DNA of 64,000 bases from Micavibrio sp964400125 (GCA_964400125.1 CAYNSR010000007.1:1-64000); one strand, 5' to 3'; positions 18,421 to 27,771 are shown, numbered from the stretch's first letter. Numbers and translations are program-made. The notes: generated by a model not told the origin, from the letters alone.

Positions 18421-20203
18421 GATTCTAATCCAGCTTATGGCATTTGTCGCCTGTCTTGCGGCTTATCCGGCACAGGCCGAAATCCTTTACGCCCTGCCCA
18501 TGCATGGCGACCCCAAATATACGCGGGATTTTGCCCATCTCGACTACGCCAACCCCCATGCACCCAAGGGCGGCACATTGCGGCAAGCCGCCATCGGTTC
18601 CTACGACAGCCTCAACCCTTTCGCCATCCGGGGCAAGGCGGCACAAGGGCTGAGCTATGTGCATGACCGCCTTCTGACCCGCGTCTGGGACGAACCGTTT
18701 ACGCTCTACCCCGGCATTGCCGAAAAAATCGATGTCCCGGCGGATCGTTCCGCCATTACTTTCTTTCTCGATCCGCGCGCGACGTTTCAGGATGGCACAC
18801 CCATTACCGCCGATGATGTGATTTTCACCTTTGAAACCCTGCGCGAACATGGCCGCCCGAATATGCGCCGCGTCTACGGGCTGGTTGAAACCGTCGAAAA
18901 ACGCGATGAGCGCACCGTTCACTTCGCCCTCGGCGACGGCTATGACCGCGAAACGGTCATGATCCTGTCTATTATGCCGGTATTGTCGAAAGCCTGGTGG
19001 TCGGGGCGCGCATTCGATTCCGCCTCGCTCGATATCCCGGTGGCCAGCGGTCCTTATAAAATCGCCTCCATCGATCCGGGCCGGAAAATCGTCTATGAAC
19101 GCAACCCCGATTACTGGGCGGCTGAGCTCCCCGTCAATCGCGGCCATTACAATTTTGACCGCATCATCTTCGATTACTATCGCGACGACACGGTTGCTTT
19201 CGAGGCCTTCAAGGCCGGAAATCTCGATCTGCGCCGCGAATGGGACGCCAATAAATGGGCCAAGGGGTATGACATTCCGGCAGTCAAATCGGGCAAGGTC
19301 ATTCAGGAATCGCTCGACCATGGCCGCCCCGAACGGGTCAACGCCCTGATCTACAATATGCGCCGCCCGCCTTTCGACGATATCCGCGTCCGCGACGCGC
19401 TGGGCCTGAGCCTTGATTTTTCGTGGATCAACCAGAATTTGTTTTACGGCCTCTACCGGCAGGTCGACAGTTATTATCCCAATTCCCTCCTTGCGGCCAC
19501 GGGGGAACCCGATGCGGCGCAACTGGCCGTGCTCGAACCCTTTCGCAACGACCTGCCTGCGGAAATTTTTGGTCCTGTCTGGCAACCGCCTCCCTCGGGG
19601 AGCGCGGATGCCATGCGTGAAAACCTGCGCAAGGCGGATGAACTTTTAAAAGACGCCGGATGGATCGTCAAAAACGGACAGCGCGTCAACGCCGCCACGG
19701 GCGCTCCCTTTACCTTCGAAGTCCTGCTTGGGTCCCCCGACGATGAAAAACTGGGGCTGGCCTTCACGCGCGGCCTGAAACGCCTCGGCATCAATGCGGG
19801 AATCCGCGTCCTCGACCAGGCCGCCTTTATCAGCCGCCTGAACGATTACGACTATGACATGGTGCTGTATTACTGGCTTTCGACCCTTTCGCCGGGGACG
19901 GAACAGATTTTGTACTGGGGTTGCGATGCCGCAAAACAACCTTCGCGCTGGAATTACGCCGGGATCTGCGTCCCCGCCATCGACGCCATCAGCCTGAAAA
20001 TCGCCGCCGCCCCCGATTATGACGATCTGGTCGCCACCGTCCGGGCCCTGGACAGGGTCTTGCTCTGGGGCCGGTACATGATCCCGCTTTATTATCCGGG
20101 CAGGGATTTCGTGGCGCGGCAATCCGGCCTGGGGCGGCCTGAAAATACCCCGCTTTATGGTATGGTGGTTGAAACATGGTGGCAAAAACCTGTGAATCCG
20201 TAA
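18401..20203 (+). CDS. extracellular solute-binding protein family 5, YejA-like
   Basis: This 600-residue periplasmic binding protein has a signal peptide ending in AQA at about residue 26. It has the family-5 pattern HGDPKY...FAHLDYANPHAPKGG, typical of YejA-type peptide/microcin-C binding proteins. Other family motifs are DDVIFTFETL, YKIASIDPGRKIVYERNPDYW and FDYYRDDTVAFEAFKAGNLD. Such proteins deliver peptides to an ABC importer, but no yejBEF genes lie in the window. GTGAGG precedes the start; ATGs at 18413 and 18419 are alternatives. Its 5' end overlaps the divergent macro-domain gene. Confidence 0.9.
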   Translation: MTSDMRMILIQLMAFVACLAAYPAQAEILYALPMHGDPKYTRDFAHLDYANPHAPKGGTLRQAAIGSYDSLNPFAIRGKAAQGLSYVHDRLLTRVWDEPFTLYPGIAEKIDVPADRSAITFFLDPRATFQDGTPITADDVIFTFETLREHGRPNMRRVYGLVETVEKRDERTVHFALGDGYDRETVMILSIMPVLSKAWWSGRAFDSASLDIPVASGPYKIASIDPGRKIVYERNPDYWAAELPVNRGHYNFDRIIFDYYRDDTVAFEAFKAGNLDLRREWDANKWAKGYDIPAVKSGKVIQESLDHGRPERVNALIYNMRRPPFDDIRVRDALGLSLDFSWINQNLFYGLYRQVDSYYPNSLLAATGEPDAAQLAVLEPFRNDLPAEIFGPVWQPPPSGSADAMRENLRKADELLKDAGWIVKNGQRVNAATGAPFTFEVLLGSPDDEKLGLAFTRGLKRLGINAGIRVLDQAAFISRLNDYDYDMVLYYWLSTLSPGTEQILYWGCDAAKQPSRWNYAGICVPAIDAISLKIAAAPDYDDLVATVRALDRVLLWGRYMIPLYYPGRDFVARQSGLGRPENTPLYGMVVETWWQKPVNP

Positions 20204-20298
20204 AAACCCGGCTTGAGCCTTCCCCCCGGTCTTGCTATCGTAGCGGGGTTATTCACTCTTCCGATTCAACGGGCGATTCAACGGGACGTATCTTAAAC

Positions 20299-20841
20299 AT
20301 GCACAAAACTCTCTCCGCTTTCCTGCTTTCCGGCGTCATGGCCCTGACTCTGGCCGCCTGCGACACCATCCCGCGCAATATGGAACTGAACAATGCGCAT
20401 TTCTGGCAACGCGCAGAAACGTCGTCCGCCATTTACCAGCGCGGCCCCAAGGCCCAGCAAATGCTGCACCGTGATATCGCCCGCTGCACCACGTCGGTGC
20501 GAGAACTCAAACGCCTCGGCACCATTCGCGGCGCAACCCCGGCTGATGCGGATCGCGGCGGGGCCGTTCCCGATCCGAACACATCTGCGGGACGCCTTGC
20601 CTCGTGGGATACACCGTCGCGCGATGGCTATCTGCTGACCGAACATACCGACTATCACGATTTTGAAACCTGCATGATGACCGCCGGATGGGAACGTGTT
20701 GAATACATGCCCCACGAACAGGCCGAACAGGCCCGCGACGTCTATATCGAAACCATCACCGGCCAGCGCCGCCGCACAGAATCCGGCGAACTGAACAGAG
20801 AAATAAAGCAGCAAGGCCCGTATGACGGGTTGAATCAGTAA
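20299..20841 (+). CDS. predicted lipoprotein
   Basis: This 180-residue protein has a lipoprotein signal, MHKTLSAFLLSGVMALTLAA followed by the lipobox Cys at about residue 21. The mature domain is charged, with two further cysteines (RDIARCTTSV and FETCMMTAGWERVEYMP). I do not recognise the family. I chose ATG 20299 because the signal peptide begins there; longer in-frame readings are not plausible. A terminator follows at once, so it ends a transcription unit. Confidence 0.75.
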   Translation: MHKTLSAFLLSGVMALTLAACDTIPRNMELNNAHFWQRAETSSAIYQRGPKAQQMLHRDIARCTTSVRELKRLGTIRGATPADADRGGAVPDPNTSAGRLASWDTPSRDGYLLTEHTDYHDFETCMMTAGWERVEYMPHEQAEQARDVYIETITGQRRRTESGELNREIKQQGPYDGLNQ

Positions 20842-20850
20842 ACACGGAAA

Positions 20851-20876
20851 AGCCCCGCGTGAAGCGGGGTTTTTCT
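20851..20876 (+). terminator. intrinsic terminator
   Basis: CCCCGC, loop GTGAA, GCGGGG, then a T-run (TTTTTC). It lies 10 bp past the lipoprotein stop codon. Confidence 0.85.
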
Positions 20877-20968
20877 TTATGGCCTTTTTTAAAATGCATC
20901 CTCCCCGCCTTGGACGGGGATCAGACGAGCCACAAGTGTATTTTTTCAATTACAAAATTGCAAACCGG

Positions 20969-20988
20969 ATGCCCGCCTGCGCGGGCAT
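20969..20988. repeat. short dispersed palindrome
   Basis: Perfect hairpin ATGCCCGC-CTGC-GCGGGCAT, part of the common GGATGCCCGCCTGCGCGGGC intergenic repeat. It lies in the gap between convergent genes and could help terminate the minus-strand gene that ends at 21026. Confidence 0.65.
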
Positions 20989-21025
20989 GACGCAGTAGCA
21001 GTAGCAGTATAAGTGTTGATCTATT

Positions 21026-21988
21026 TCAAACGGCTATAGCCTTGTTGGGCCACCACGCCTGAATTGCGGTGGCGACGTCTGCCAGCGTTAAGGTCTCCAT
21101 CAAACACCCGCAGGTTTTTGGGTCATAGCCCTCAAACGCGGTCAACTGATCGAAATCCTCCGGCGTGCGCACATACATCGTATGCGGCCCCCACGGCCCG
21201 TAAAGATGCGGCCAGCTCGGCCCGAACAGCCCCACGGTCGGCACGCCAGCCGCCGCCGCCGAATGCATCAGGCCGGAATCGTTGCCGATATACAGCGCGC
21301 AGCGCGCCAGCGCCGCCGCCGCCGTGCCGGGATCGGCCCGCGCAATCACATCGATCTGCCGCTCCGCCGGGATGGTGTCCAACACCGCCCGGGCCTGTGC
21401 CTCCTCCCCAGGCGCGGCGAACACCGCAACACGCGCCCCCGGTAAAATCCCCTCCGGCCCGGTCAGGATTTTGATCAAGGCCATAAACCTGTCCCCGGGC
21501 CAGGTTTTGCCGACCCAGTTTGCCGTCGGCCCCACGCCCAGAACCGGCCCGCCTGCGGGGATCAATTGCGCGGCGCGGGCCTTTTGCTCATCGGTAAACC
21601 ATAATTTCGGTTCCGGGATGTCGTGTGCGCCGATGACCTGCGCCGCCTGCACGACCTTGTGCGCGTTCTGGTCGATATGCGGTCCGTAGATATGACGCTG
21701 CCCCGCAGGCAACAGGCGCGAGAGCACCGAATTGCGCAGATCAATCACCATGTCCCAGCGTTGCCGCACCAGCCGGGACCATAATTTGACCCAATGCAGA
21801 TGATATTTTTCCTTTGAAAACGGGATAATCTCCGCCAGCGCGGGGTAGCCTTCAAACACGCTTTGCGGCAATTTTCCGCAAGCAATCGTTACTTTTGCCT
21901 GCGGCGCGGTTTGCAAAATATGATTGAGAATGCCCGTCGAGAGCACCGCATCACCCAGTCGGTTCGATGTAATGAAGAGAATTTTCAT
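21026..21988 (-). CDS. glycosyltransferase family 9 (heptosyltransferase-like)
   Basis: This 320-residue protein starts MKILFITSNRLGDAVLSTG, the GT9 nucleotide-sugar-binding N-terminus. It also contains GPTANWVGKTWPGDRF and IGNDSGLMHSAAAAGVPTVGLFG, the C-terminal donor-binding motif of ADP-heptose:LPS heptosyltransferases. It should add a heptose or related sugar to the LPS core at the inner membrane. The lipid A genes waaA-lpxK-lpxL lie about 35 kb away. Whether it is WaaC, WaaF or another member cannot be settled. Confidence 0.88.
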   Translation of the reverse strand: MKILFITSNRLGDAVLSTGILNHILQTAPQAKVTIACGKLPQSVFEGYPALAEIIPFSKEKYHLHWVKLWSRLVRQRWDMVIDLRNSVLSRLLPAGQRHIYGPHIDQNAHKVVQAAQVIGAHDIPEPKLWFTDEQKARAAQLIPAGGPVLGVGPTANWVGKTWPGDRFMALIKILTGPEGILPGARVAVFAAPGEEAQARAVLDTIPAERQIDVIARADPGTAAAALARCALYIGNDSGLMHSAAAAGVPTVGLFGPSWPHLYGPWGPHTMYVRTPEDFDQLTAFEGYDPKTCGCLMETLTLADVATAIQAWWPNKAIAV

Positions 21989-22108
21989 AGCGCCAAAAAC
22001 AAACCTTTGTAAAAAGACAGCCCTGCCGTTCGTACCATATTCCGCCCCCCTTTGTCCCGCCCTGCCCTCACCCCCGGAATTGTGCTACGCTCGCGGTCGG
22101 GATAATTC

Positions 22109-22942
22109 ATGAAACTGCAACCGGGCCGTACAATGCAAGATTCCGCTCCGCAAACGCCCTGCTTTGTGACCCTGCCCGATCGCGGGCTGGTGCGTATCGG
22201 CGGGCCTGATCGCCGCGCCTTTTTGCAAGGTCTTGTCACCAACGATATTGCTCTGCTCGATTCCCAGCCCGTGTTATACGCCTGCCTCCTCACCGCGCAG
22301 GGCAAGTTTCTGCATGATTTCTTTGTGTCGGAACAAGGAGATGTCATTACACTTGAATGTGAAGGCGGAGCCCGCGCCGAAAATCTGTGCGATACCCTCA
22401 AAAAATTCAGGCTGCGGGCGAATATCACGCTGGAACCCGTTCTATATACAGGGATATATATCAGAATGACCCCACCGCCCGCCGCAGGGGATGTGCCCGA
22501 CCCGCGCCACCCGTCACTGGGTTTCCGGTGCCGTGAAAAACCCGACCTGCCCGAAGCCCCCTTCGCCCTGTGGGATCGGCACCGCATCGCCCTCGGCGTC
22601 CCCGACGGCAGCCGGGATATGACCGTGGGGCAATCGACAATGGAAGAGGGGCATTTCGACTGGCTGAATGCAATTTCCTATGACAAAGGCTGCTATATAG
22701 GGCAGGAACTGACCGCCCGCATGCATTATCGCGGGCTGGGGAAAAAGCACATCTATACCGTCCAATCCCCTGCCCTGCCCCCGCCGGGAACAGATCTTCA
22801 CGACGCACATGGAGGGATCGTCGGCACCATGCGCTCAAGCTGCAGCGACCTCGGCCTCGCGCTCCTGTTCGACCCGCAACCGGGAACGGTCATCGCGGGT
22901 GGGCATATTCAAATTTTGGGGCATTCCTCCGCCAGAGCATGA
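22109..22942 (+). CDS. ygfZ: YgfZ/GcvT-like folate-binding protein
   Basis: YgfZ is a folate-dependent protein needed for repair or assembly of some Fe-S clusters. The 277-residue product has the N-terminal GGPDRRAFLQGLVTNDI and the diagnostic motif KGCYIGQELTAR (family consensus K-G-C-[FY]-x-G-Q-E), around residue 195. It is shorter than E. coli YgfZ but normal for alphaproteobacteria. Its final 34 bp overlap the convergent gene at 22909. ATG 22133 is an alternative start. Confidence 0.88.
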   Translation: MKLQPGRTMQDSAPQTPCFVTLPDRGLVRIGGPDRRAFLQGLVTNDIALLDSQPVLYACLLTAQGKFLHDFFVSEQGDVITLECEGGARAENLCDTLKKFRLRANITLEPVLYTGIYIRMTPPPAAGDVPDPRHPSLGFRCREKPDLPEAPFALWDRHRIALGVPDGSRDMTVGQSTMEEGHFDWLNAISYDKGCYIGQELTARMHYRGLGKKHIYTVQSPALPPPGTDLHDAHGGIVGTMRSSCSDLGLALLFDPQPGTVIAGGHIQILGHSSARA

Positions 22943-24255
22943 TGCAACTGCTTTGCCCGTTCCTTCAGGGATACTTCATAGACCGTATCCGGCGGCAGGT
23001 TATTGCGCAAATAGGCATCCTTCAGCCGCACGACATCGTCCGGCGCAATCCGGCCCACGGTTGCCGCCCGATCCACCATGGAAAAAACATCGCGCAGAAG
23101 TTTTTTATGATCGACCTTAATGTCATCCACCTTATTTTTGTAGTAAAGCTGCGCGTTTTTCAGAAGGAAAGCGGACTCGGCCACGCCTGCAAATTCCTGA
23201 CAAAGCGTCCGTCCACGTGAATCCTCGGGCATTTTCCGGACAAGCTTTTTGTATTTCTTCAGCCAATCCTGCATGCCCGTGGCAGCGCGAAACCAACTGT
23301 CTCCTTTTTGCTTAATCAACTCAACAAGAGCTACACTACCCCCACCGACAGCAGCCCCCGCAGCAGCCCCCGACATGAACATGAAAGCACCTGCTGCCGC
23401 CGCCACCCCTATCAAACCACCAAATGCCGCAAAGATCCCCCCAATCACGAACACAGGTAATTTGTCAATATTACTCCATCTGAAACGCCAAAACTGAAGT
23501 TTGTTTTTTACCGCATCATGACGACCCAAACGCTCGCAGACAGAGACAGCATCTTCATCACTGGAATAACGACTATCAGAAAAAAGCAATCGAGAAACTT
23601 CCTTATAGACCACGGCATCATGCAGATTCTCCGCGGCCTGATCGATTCGTTTGGGGATGGATTTGCCATCAGCCCCAAGCTGTGCCGCCAGATCGAAAAA
23701 CGGACTGTATTGAACACCCGCACCCCCTGCAGCCGTCGATACGGGCTTCGACCTTGCGGCCAGCTCCAATGCATCCGCATCAAAACTCTCGTCTGTCAAA
23801 ATATTTCCATCCACTGCCGGGTGCGGCATTCCGCCCAGATCCAGCGGCTGAAACGCAGACCGCGCGGCGACCTGCCATGCAGGGATGCCGTCAGCGGGGT
23901 GCCCGGAAAGATCGATCACTGGCCGGGAAATGCCATCCCGCCCGGCGGCATGATCGTGTCGCGCGCAATAATGCAGAGCATCGAAAAAACAGGCCTGGCG
24001 CAAAACCGTATTGCGCGTGTATACGCCGCCCCCCGCCATGCCGTCGTAACGTACGACCTGAAAAGACACGCCGTCCTTGGTCTGCGCATGATACCAGGTT
24101 TGCATCCCGGCGGCATCGAACACACCGGACCGGAATTTACGCATATCCCCCGGCGCGACAATCCGTTCGACATCACCCCGGATATCGTCGGGCAGACGGT
24201 GCGTGTACAAGAACAATCCCGCCTGTTCCGGGGACGAGGAGGAAGGAATCGGCAT
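22909..24255 (-). CDS. membrane-associated protein of unknown function
   Basis: I do not recognise this 448-residue protein. Residues about 266-312 form a long Gly/Ala-rich hydrophobic region (FVIGGIFAAFGG...AAAGAAVGGG) that could make one or two membrane spans. The N-terminal 250 residues look soluble, and the C-terminal 130 are helical and basic. GGAG precedes the ATG at 24255. It lies 15 bp downstream of a coiled-coil/membrane gene on the same strand, so the two probably form an operon and may act together at the membrane. Confidence 0.65.
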   Translation of the reverse strand: MPIPSSSSPEQAGLFLYTHRLPDDIRGDVERIVAPGDMRKFRSGVFDAAGMQTWYHAQTKDGVSFQVVRYDGMAGGGVYTRNTVLRQACFFDALHYCARHDHAAGRDGISRPVIDLSGHPADGIPAWQVAARSAFQPLDLGGMPHPAVDGNILTDESFDADALELAARSKPVSTAAGGAGVQYSPFFDLAAQLGADGKSIPKRIDQAAENLHDAVVYKEVSRLLFSDSRYSSDEDAVSVCERLGRHDAVKNKLQFWRFRWSNIDKLPVFVIGGIFAAFGGLIGVAAAAGAFMFMSGAAAGAAVGGGSVALVELIKQKGDSWFRAATGMQDWLKKYKKLVRKMPEDSRGRTLCQEFAGVAESAFLLKNAQLYYKNKVDDIKVDHKKLLRDVFSMVDRAATVGRIAPDDVVRLKDAYLRNNLPPDTVYEVSLKERAKQLHHALAEECPKI

Positions 24256-24270
24256 AGCTGGATCTCCCTA

Positions 24271-25581
24271 TTATGGCTGTCTTGAAGGCAGATTGGGGGC
24301 TTGCTGCTGTTCAAGCAGCGTATTCGCCTGTGCCTGAAGCAAATCCGCAACCGACATTCCAAGCCGCTGCAATTTCATATTCCGCAACGCGTCCAGTGCA
24401 TGCTGGTTTTCCTGCATTTTTTCGACACGCGTGCGGAAGGACTCGATTGCATCAATCGCTCTTTGAATCCGCTCGGGGGAATCGGCGCGGCCATCAAGCG
24501 CAGCCTTTTGCGCCATGTCGGCGATTTTCGCCGCATCCCGGCGCAGGGAGTCCATATGATCGCGGACCTCCGATGCCACCTTGGTCGTTCGATATGAATC
24601 GAGCCCCAGACCGGATGTCGCAATGGCGCGGCTGTAATCGCTCAGTTCCGACGTGCGCAGCGAACGCAAGGATAACTGGTTATCGATAAGGGCCTTCTTC
24701 AAATCCCCTAAAACATACGTCCCCCCGACGGCATCGGCGCGGCTCATGGCAAGGATCGATAGTTTTTGTTCCAGCGTTGCGGCATATTGCTCACGCTCGC
24801 GCAGGGCAATCTCCGTATCATAATCCGGGTTTTCCTCCATCTTCCGGCGAAGATCGGGGATTTCCTCCTCTGTGGCGCGGCGCAATATCTCCTGCCCGGC
24901 CGACAGATAAGCCGTGATGTTGTAATAAGATTTTCCGTTCACTGTGGCCAGCGCATCGATCCGGGCGAGAAGGCTCGGAACCCGCTCCTCCGCCCGGGCC
25001 AACCGGTCCTGCATCTCCGTTGCCTCGAGCAAGGCATTACGGATACGATTGCTCAGCGCCTCCGGCGTGTCCGGGGATTTTTCCATTCTGCTGGCGCGCA
25101 GATGCTCCCTGACCGCGACGACACCGCCCGTTGCCGCCGCAATCCAGAACTGACCGCTCAGCACCGCGCCAACAAAAACGGCGGCACCCCCCTTGTTGTT
25201 TCGGACCAGATCGCCGCCCTTGTTCATCAATTGTGCGGCGCTTTTCTGGATGTCCTCGAGATTCAATGCCTTCAGCCTGTCGGCAACCTCTTCAATCGGC
25301 TGCCTGAAAACGCCATCAACTTCCGACCCCATGGCCGCAATAATATTGGTGGAAACCCGCAGACCCTCTTCGCTCGCCTCGTCGCCAAAGGATGCCGCAT
25401 GGGCGGGATCGCGGCTTGCATTTCCCGCGATAATCCGGTCCAGTTGCTCCCGCATGGCCCCCGACGATGCGCCATAGGCCGGAACACGGTGAACGGCCGC
25501 CGACTGAAACGCGGCAACGATGCCCCCGGAGGCGCCATGGGTGTTATCAACGGGGAAATTCTCTTTTTCCTCTTGCGGCAT
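24271..25581 (-). CDS. coiled-coil membrane-associated protein, weakly TelA-like
   Basis: This 436-residue protein has a Gly/Ala hydrophobic stretch at about residues 132-157 (AAVFVGAVLSGQFWIAAATGG). Long charged helices follow, likely coiled coil, including LREREQYAATLEQKLSILAM and LIDNQLSLRSLRTSELSDY. The order of helices loosely recalls TelA/KlaA 'toxic anion resistance' proteins, but the match is weak and I do not claim membership. ATG 25581 has GGGAG nine bases upstream. It is first of a two-gene unit with the gene ending at 22909. Confidence 0.65.
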   Translation of the reverse strand: MPQEEKENFPVDNTHGASGGIVAAFQSAAVHRVPAYGASSGAMREQLDRIIAGNASRDPAHAASFGDEASEEGLRVSTNIIAAMGSEVDGVFRQPIEEVADRLKALNLEDIQKSAAQLMNKGGDLVRNNKGGAAVFVGAVLSGQFWIAAATGGVVAVREHLRASRMEKSPDTPEALSNRIRNALLEATEMQDRLARAEERVPSLLARIDALATVNGKSYYNITAYLSAGQEILRRATEEEIPDLRRKMEENPDYDTEIALREREQYAATLEQKLSILAMSRADAVGGTYVLGDLKKALIDNQLSLRSLRTSELSDYSRAIATSGLGLDSYRTTKVASEVRDHMDSLRRDAAKIADMAQKAALDGRADSPERIQRAIDAIESFRTRVEKMQENQHALDALRNMKLQRLGMSVADLLQAQANTLLEQQQAPNLPSRQP

Positions 25582-25651
25582 CAATTCAACTCCCGAATGA
25601 TTAATCTTATGTTAACCCAGCCCTTATGCAACATTATGGGAATAATTGCAA

Positions 25652-25697
25652 TAAAAAAAACAGCGCCCGCACCAAAGGCAGCCTCTGGCACGGGTGG
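25652..25697 (-). terminator. terminator of the tRNA-Arg(ACG) gene
   Basis: On the minus strand a 13-bp imperfect stem (arms at 25682-25694 and 25666-25678, about 10 pairs) is followed by a run of eight T. It lies just downstream of the tRNA. Confidence 0.7.
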
Positions 25698-25720
25698 TAT
25701 TGTTAAAAAATCAAGTGTAA

Positions 25721-25797
25721 TGGCGCGCCCGTAGGGATTCGAACCCCAAACCTCCTGATCCGTAGTCAGGTGCTCTATCCAATTGAGCTACGGGCGC
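25721..25797 (-). tRNA. tRNA-Arg (anticodon ACG)
   Basis: A 77-nt cloverleaf on the minus strand: acceptor GCGCCCG pairs with CGGGCGC, D arm GCTCAATTGGATAGAGC, anticodon stem CCTGA/TCAGG around CTACGGA, T arm with GGTTCGAATCC, and encoded CCA. The ACG anticodon is deaminated to ICG in bacteria to read CGN codons. Confidence 0.95.
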
Positions 25798-26037
25798 GTA
25801 CGGGGTGGAAAACCCCGGTTTTAGGCGGGCAGACCTTACGAAAAGATCGGGGGGTTTGCAAGCCTTCTTTTTGGCCGTTAACCTTTATCCGGCCCCCGGC
25901 CCGCCTGTGTGCATGAAATCCGGCCCAAGCCCTTCTACCGCTTGACAGTTGTGCCCTTACAGGTGATTTTAGGCGGGTGTTTTCGATAGTGTCGGGCTTT
26001 GCCCGCATCATCGTCATGTTCCTGAAAAGATAAAGTG

Positions 26038-27210
26038 ATGAAACGCATGGCCATTTACCGCTCCACATGTCTGGTATCGCGCACCGCTTTGCTGGTTGCG
26101 CTGGGTTCCACATTCCTGATGACTGCGGGATTTGCCGCTCCGGCGTATGCGGCGGGAAAACCGGCGCTCATCGTCACCAACGAACCGCTCCCGGCGGAAC
26201 TGCAAAGCCGCCTTTACAATAAACCGCGCCGTGCGCCCGATGTGCCTGCCGATCGCCTGCTCGGCGATTACTACGAGGGCGGGGAAACCGTGGTCGGGCG
26301 CAAGGTCGATTCCTTACGCAACGAACTCTTCAGCCTGCAGGGCAATATCGCCGATCTGTCCGAACGTCTCGCCCGCATGGAAAACGGCGGTCAGGCACAG
26401 GCAGCCGAATACTACGCCAATGTCGCCACCATCAGCACCCAGTTGCAATCCGGCACCACACCGGGCAATCCGCGCCTGATTAAACGGCTTTCCATCGCCC
26501 GCAACAGCCTTGAACAACTGGCCGCGAACGTTGCCGGGTTCAATGACATCGCGATTGAAATTTCCAACGCCGCCAGCATGGCGGGCTTCTTGCTTGAATC
26601 CGTGCGCGCGACCTACAGCCTTTCCGGCGCGATCGAGGAAGACCATACGCGCCTTGCCCAGCTCGAGGATTCCATCAACAACAATGTCGTCGCGCTCGAA
26701 CGCCTGCAAAACAGCGTCAATGACGACATCACCCGCACAGTGTCTTACTTAAGCACCGAACGGAACAATCTGCGCACGCTGTCCCTCGCCATCACAACCG
26801 GCGACATGATCGGCAAGAGCCTGTCCAACCGCCCGTTCTCGAGCGCGCAACCCGCCAGCTTCACCGCGCAGGGCGGCACGATCACGCCGATGCCCGGCAC
26901 GACGGCACCACGCCCTCTGGTCAAAATCCGTTTCGACAAACCGAACGTGTCCTATGAACAACCGGTCTACATGGCCGTGAACGAAGCCATGCAGCGTTAC
27001 CCGAGCGCCCGTTTTGAACTGGTCGCCGTCCACCCGACGGGGGGCGAGAACGCCGCCGAAAAATCCATCGAGAGCACCCGCGCCCGCCGCAACGCGGAAC
27101 GCGTTCTCCGCACCCTGACGCAAATGGGCGTCGGCATGGACCGGGTTGACCTGTCCTATATGCCGAGCACAGAAGCGCAGACCAGCGAAGTACATCTCTA
27201 CGTTCGCTAG
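26038..27210 (+). CDS. periplasmic coiled-coil protein with OmpA-like C-terminus
   Basis: This 390-residue protein has a signal peptide with likely cleavage after PAYA near residue 38. A helical, coiled-coil middle follows (about residues 80-240; for example LRNELFSLQGNIADLSERLA). The C-terminal 100 residues (LVKIRFDKPNVSYEQPVY, then STRARRNAERVLRTLTQMGV) resemble an OmpA-like peptidoglycan-binding fold with the R..RA..V...L pattern. It probably lies in the periplasm or at the outer membrane. A TTGACA element sits at 25942-25947, but I could not pair it convincingly with a -10. Confidence 0.75.
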   Translation: MKRMAIYRSTCLVSRTALLVALGSTFLMTAGFAAPAYAAGKPALIVTNEPLPAELQSRLYNKPRRAPDVPADRLLGDYYEGGETVVGRKVDSLRNELFSLQGNIADLSERLARMENGGQAQAAEYYANVATISTQLQSGTTPGNPRLIKRLSIARNSLEQLAANVAGFNDIAIEISNAASMAGFLLESVRATYSLSGAIEEDHTRLAQLEDSINNNVVALERLQNSVNDDITRTVSYLSTERNNLRTLSLAITTGDMIGKSLSNRPFSSAQPASFTAQGGTITPMPGTTAPRPLVKIRFDKPNVSYEQPVYMAVNEAMQRYPSARFELVAVHPTGGENAAEKSIESTRARRNAERVLRTLTQMGVGMDRVDLSYMPSTEAQTSEVHLYVR

Positions 27211-27219
27211 AGCCGCAAC

Positions 27220-27296
27220 GTCCCCGTAGCTCAGCCGGATAGAGCATCAGTTTCCTAAACTGAGGGCCGTGGGTTCAAATCCCGCCGGGGACGCCA
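27220..27296 (+). tRNA. tRNA-Arg (anticodon CCT), integration target
   Basis: A 77-nt cloverleaf: acceptor GTCCCCG/CGGGGAC, D arm GCTCAGCCGGATAGAGC, anticodon stem TCAGT/ACTGA around TTCCTAA, T arm GTGGG/CCCGC, CCA encoded. Its 3' 45 bp are duplicated at 37526-37570, showing that a mobile element integrated here while leaving this copy intact. Confidence 0.96.
27252..27296 (+). repeat. attachment site, left copy (attL core in tRNA-Arg)
   Basis: Starts at TTCCTAAACTGAGGGCC in the anticodon arm and runs to the CCA end of the tRNA. It is identical over 45 bp to 37526-37570; the flanking bases differ on both sides. Confidence 0.93.
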
Positions 27297-27322
27297 GTTT
27301 CCACCGTTCTGTCCTACTCTGA

Positions 27323-27341
27323 GGGACATTACAGGGACACT
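27323..27341 (+). repeat. candidate integrase arm site, left
   Basis: GGGACATTACAGGGACACT contains two GGGACA half-sites 11 bp apart. A copy with two C/T exchanges lies at 37368-37386 near the other end of the element, as expected for recombinase arm-binding sites. Confidence 0.5.
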
Positions 27342-27540
27342 GGATACAAAAACTCCATGACGCTAACACGCGATTTGTGTGGAATATGTGGGAAACCGCA
27401 GCGTCCTTGATCGGCTGTTACATTGGCATAAAAACCGGGAATAACAAGTCACCCATCTTCCCCGGTACCCCTGTAACAGTCAGGCCAGTTAGGACTCTCC
27501 ATGAAGTCGCGCGTCACATTGCACCTTATGGAGACTAAAC

Positions 27541-27771
27541 ATGGCAACCATCGAACCAAGAGAATACACAGACAAAGGAACCGGGAAAATCATAACCCGC
27601 TACCGGGTCAAAATCAGACTCAAAGGTTTTCAGCCCTTGGAGGCTACCTTTGATCGCCGCACTGATGCAAAAGCATGGGCCGACAAAAAAGAATATGAAC
27701 TCAAGTATCAGGCTCAATTCGGCGTGATAACAGACAAGACACGCACCGTGCATCAGGTGTTACTGAGGTAA
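27541..27771 (+). pseudogene. truncated tyrosine integrase, N-terminal arm-binding domain only
   Basis: The 76 residues read like the N-terminal DNA-binding domain of a phage-type integrase. Key segments are YRVKIRLKGFQPLEATFDRR and TDAKAWADKKEYELKY; the 'KG.P...TF.R.TDAK.WA' pattern is common in these integrases. The reading frame then stops, and none of the catalytic domain (R...HxxR...Y) follows. It lies next to attL, the usual place for the element's own integrase, so it is probably a remnant left after a deletion. A functional small DNA-binding (excisionase-like) role is a less likely alternative. Confidence 0.7.

Noticed and set aside
20991..21011. AGTAGC short tandem repeats
   Set aside because: Three or four short units next to a common palindrome; no sign of function.
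27414..27478. inverted CTGTTACA / TGTAACAG pair left of the integrase remnant
   Set aside because: Eight-base arms about 50 bp apart are too short and distant to support a specific site.
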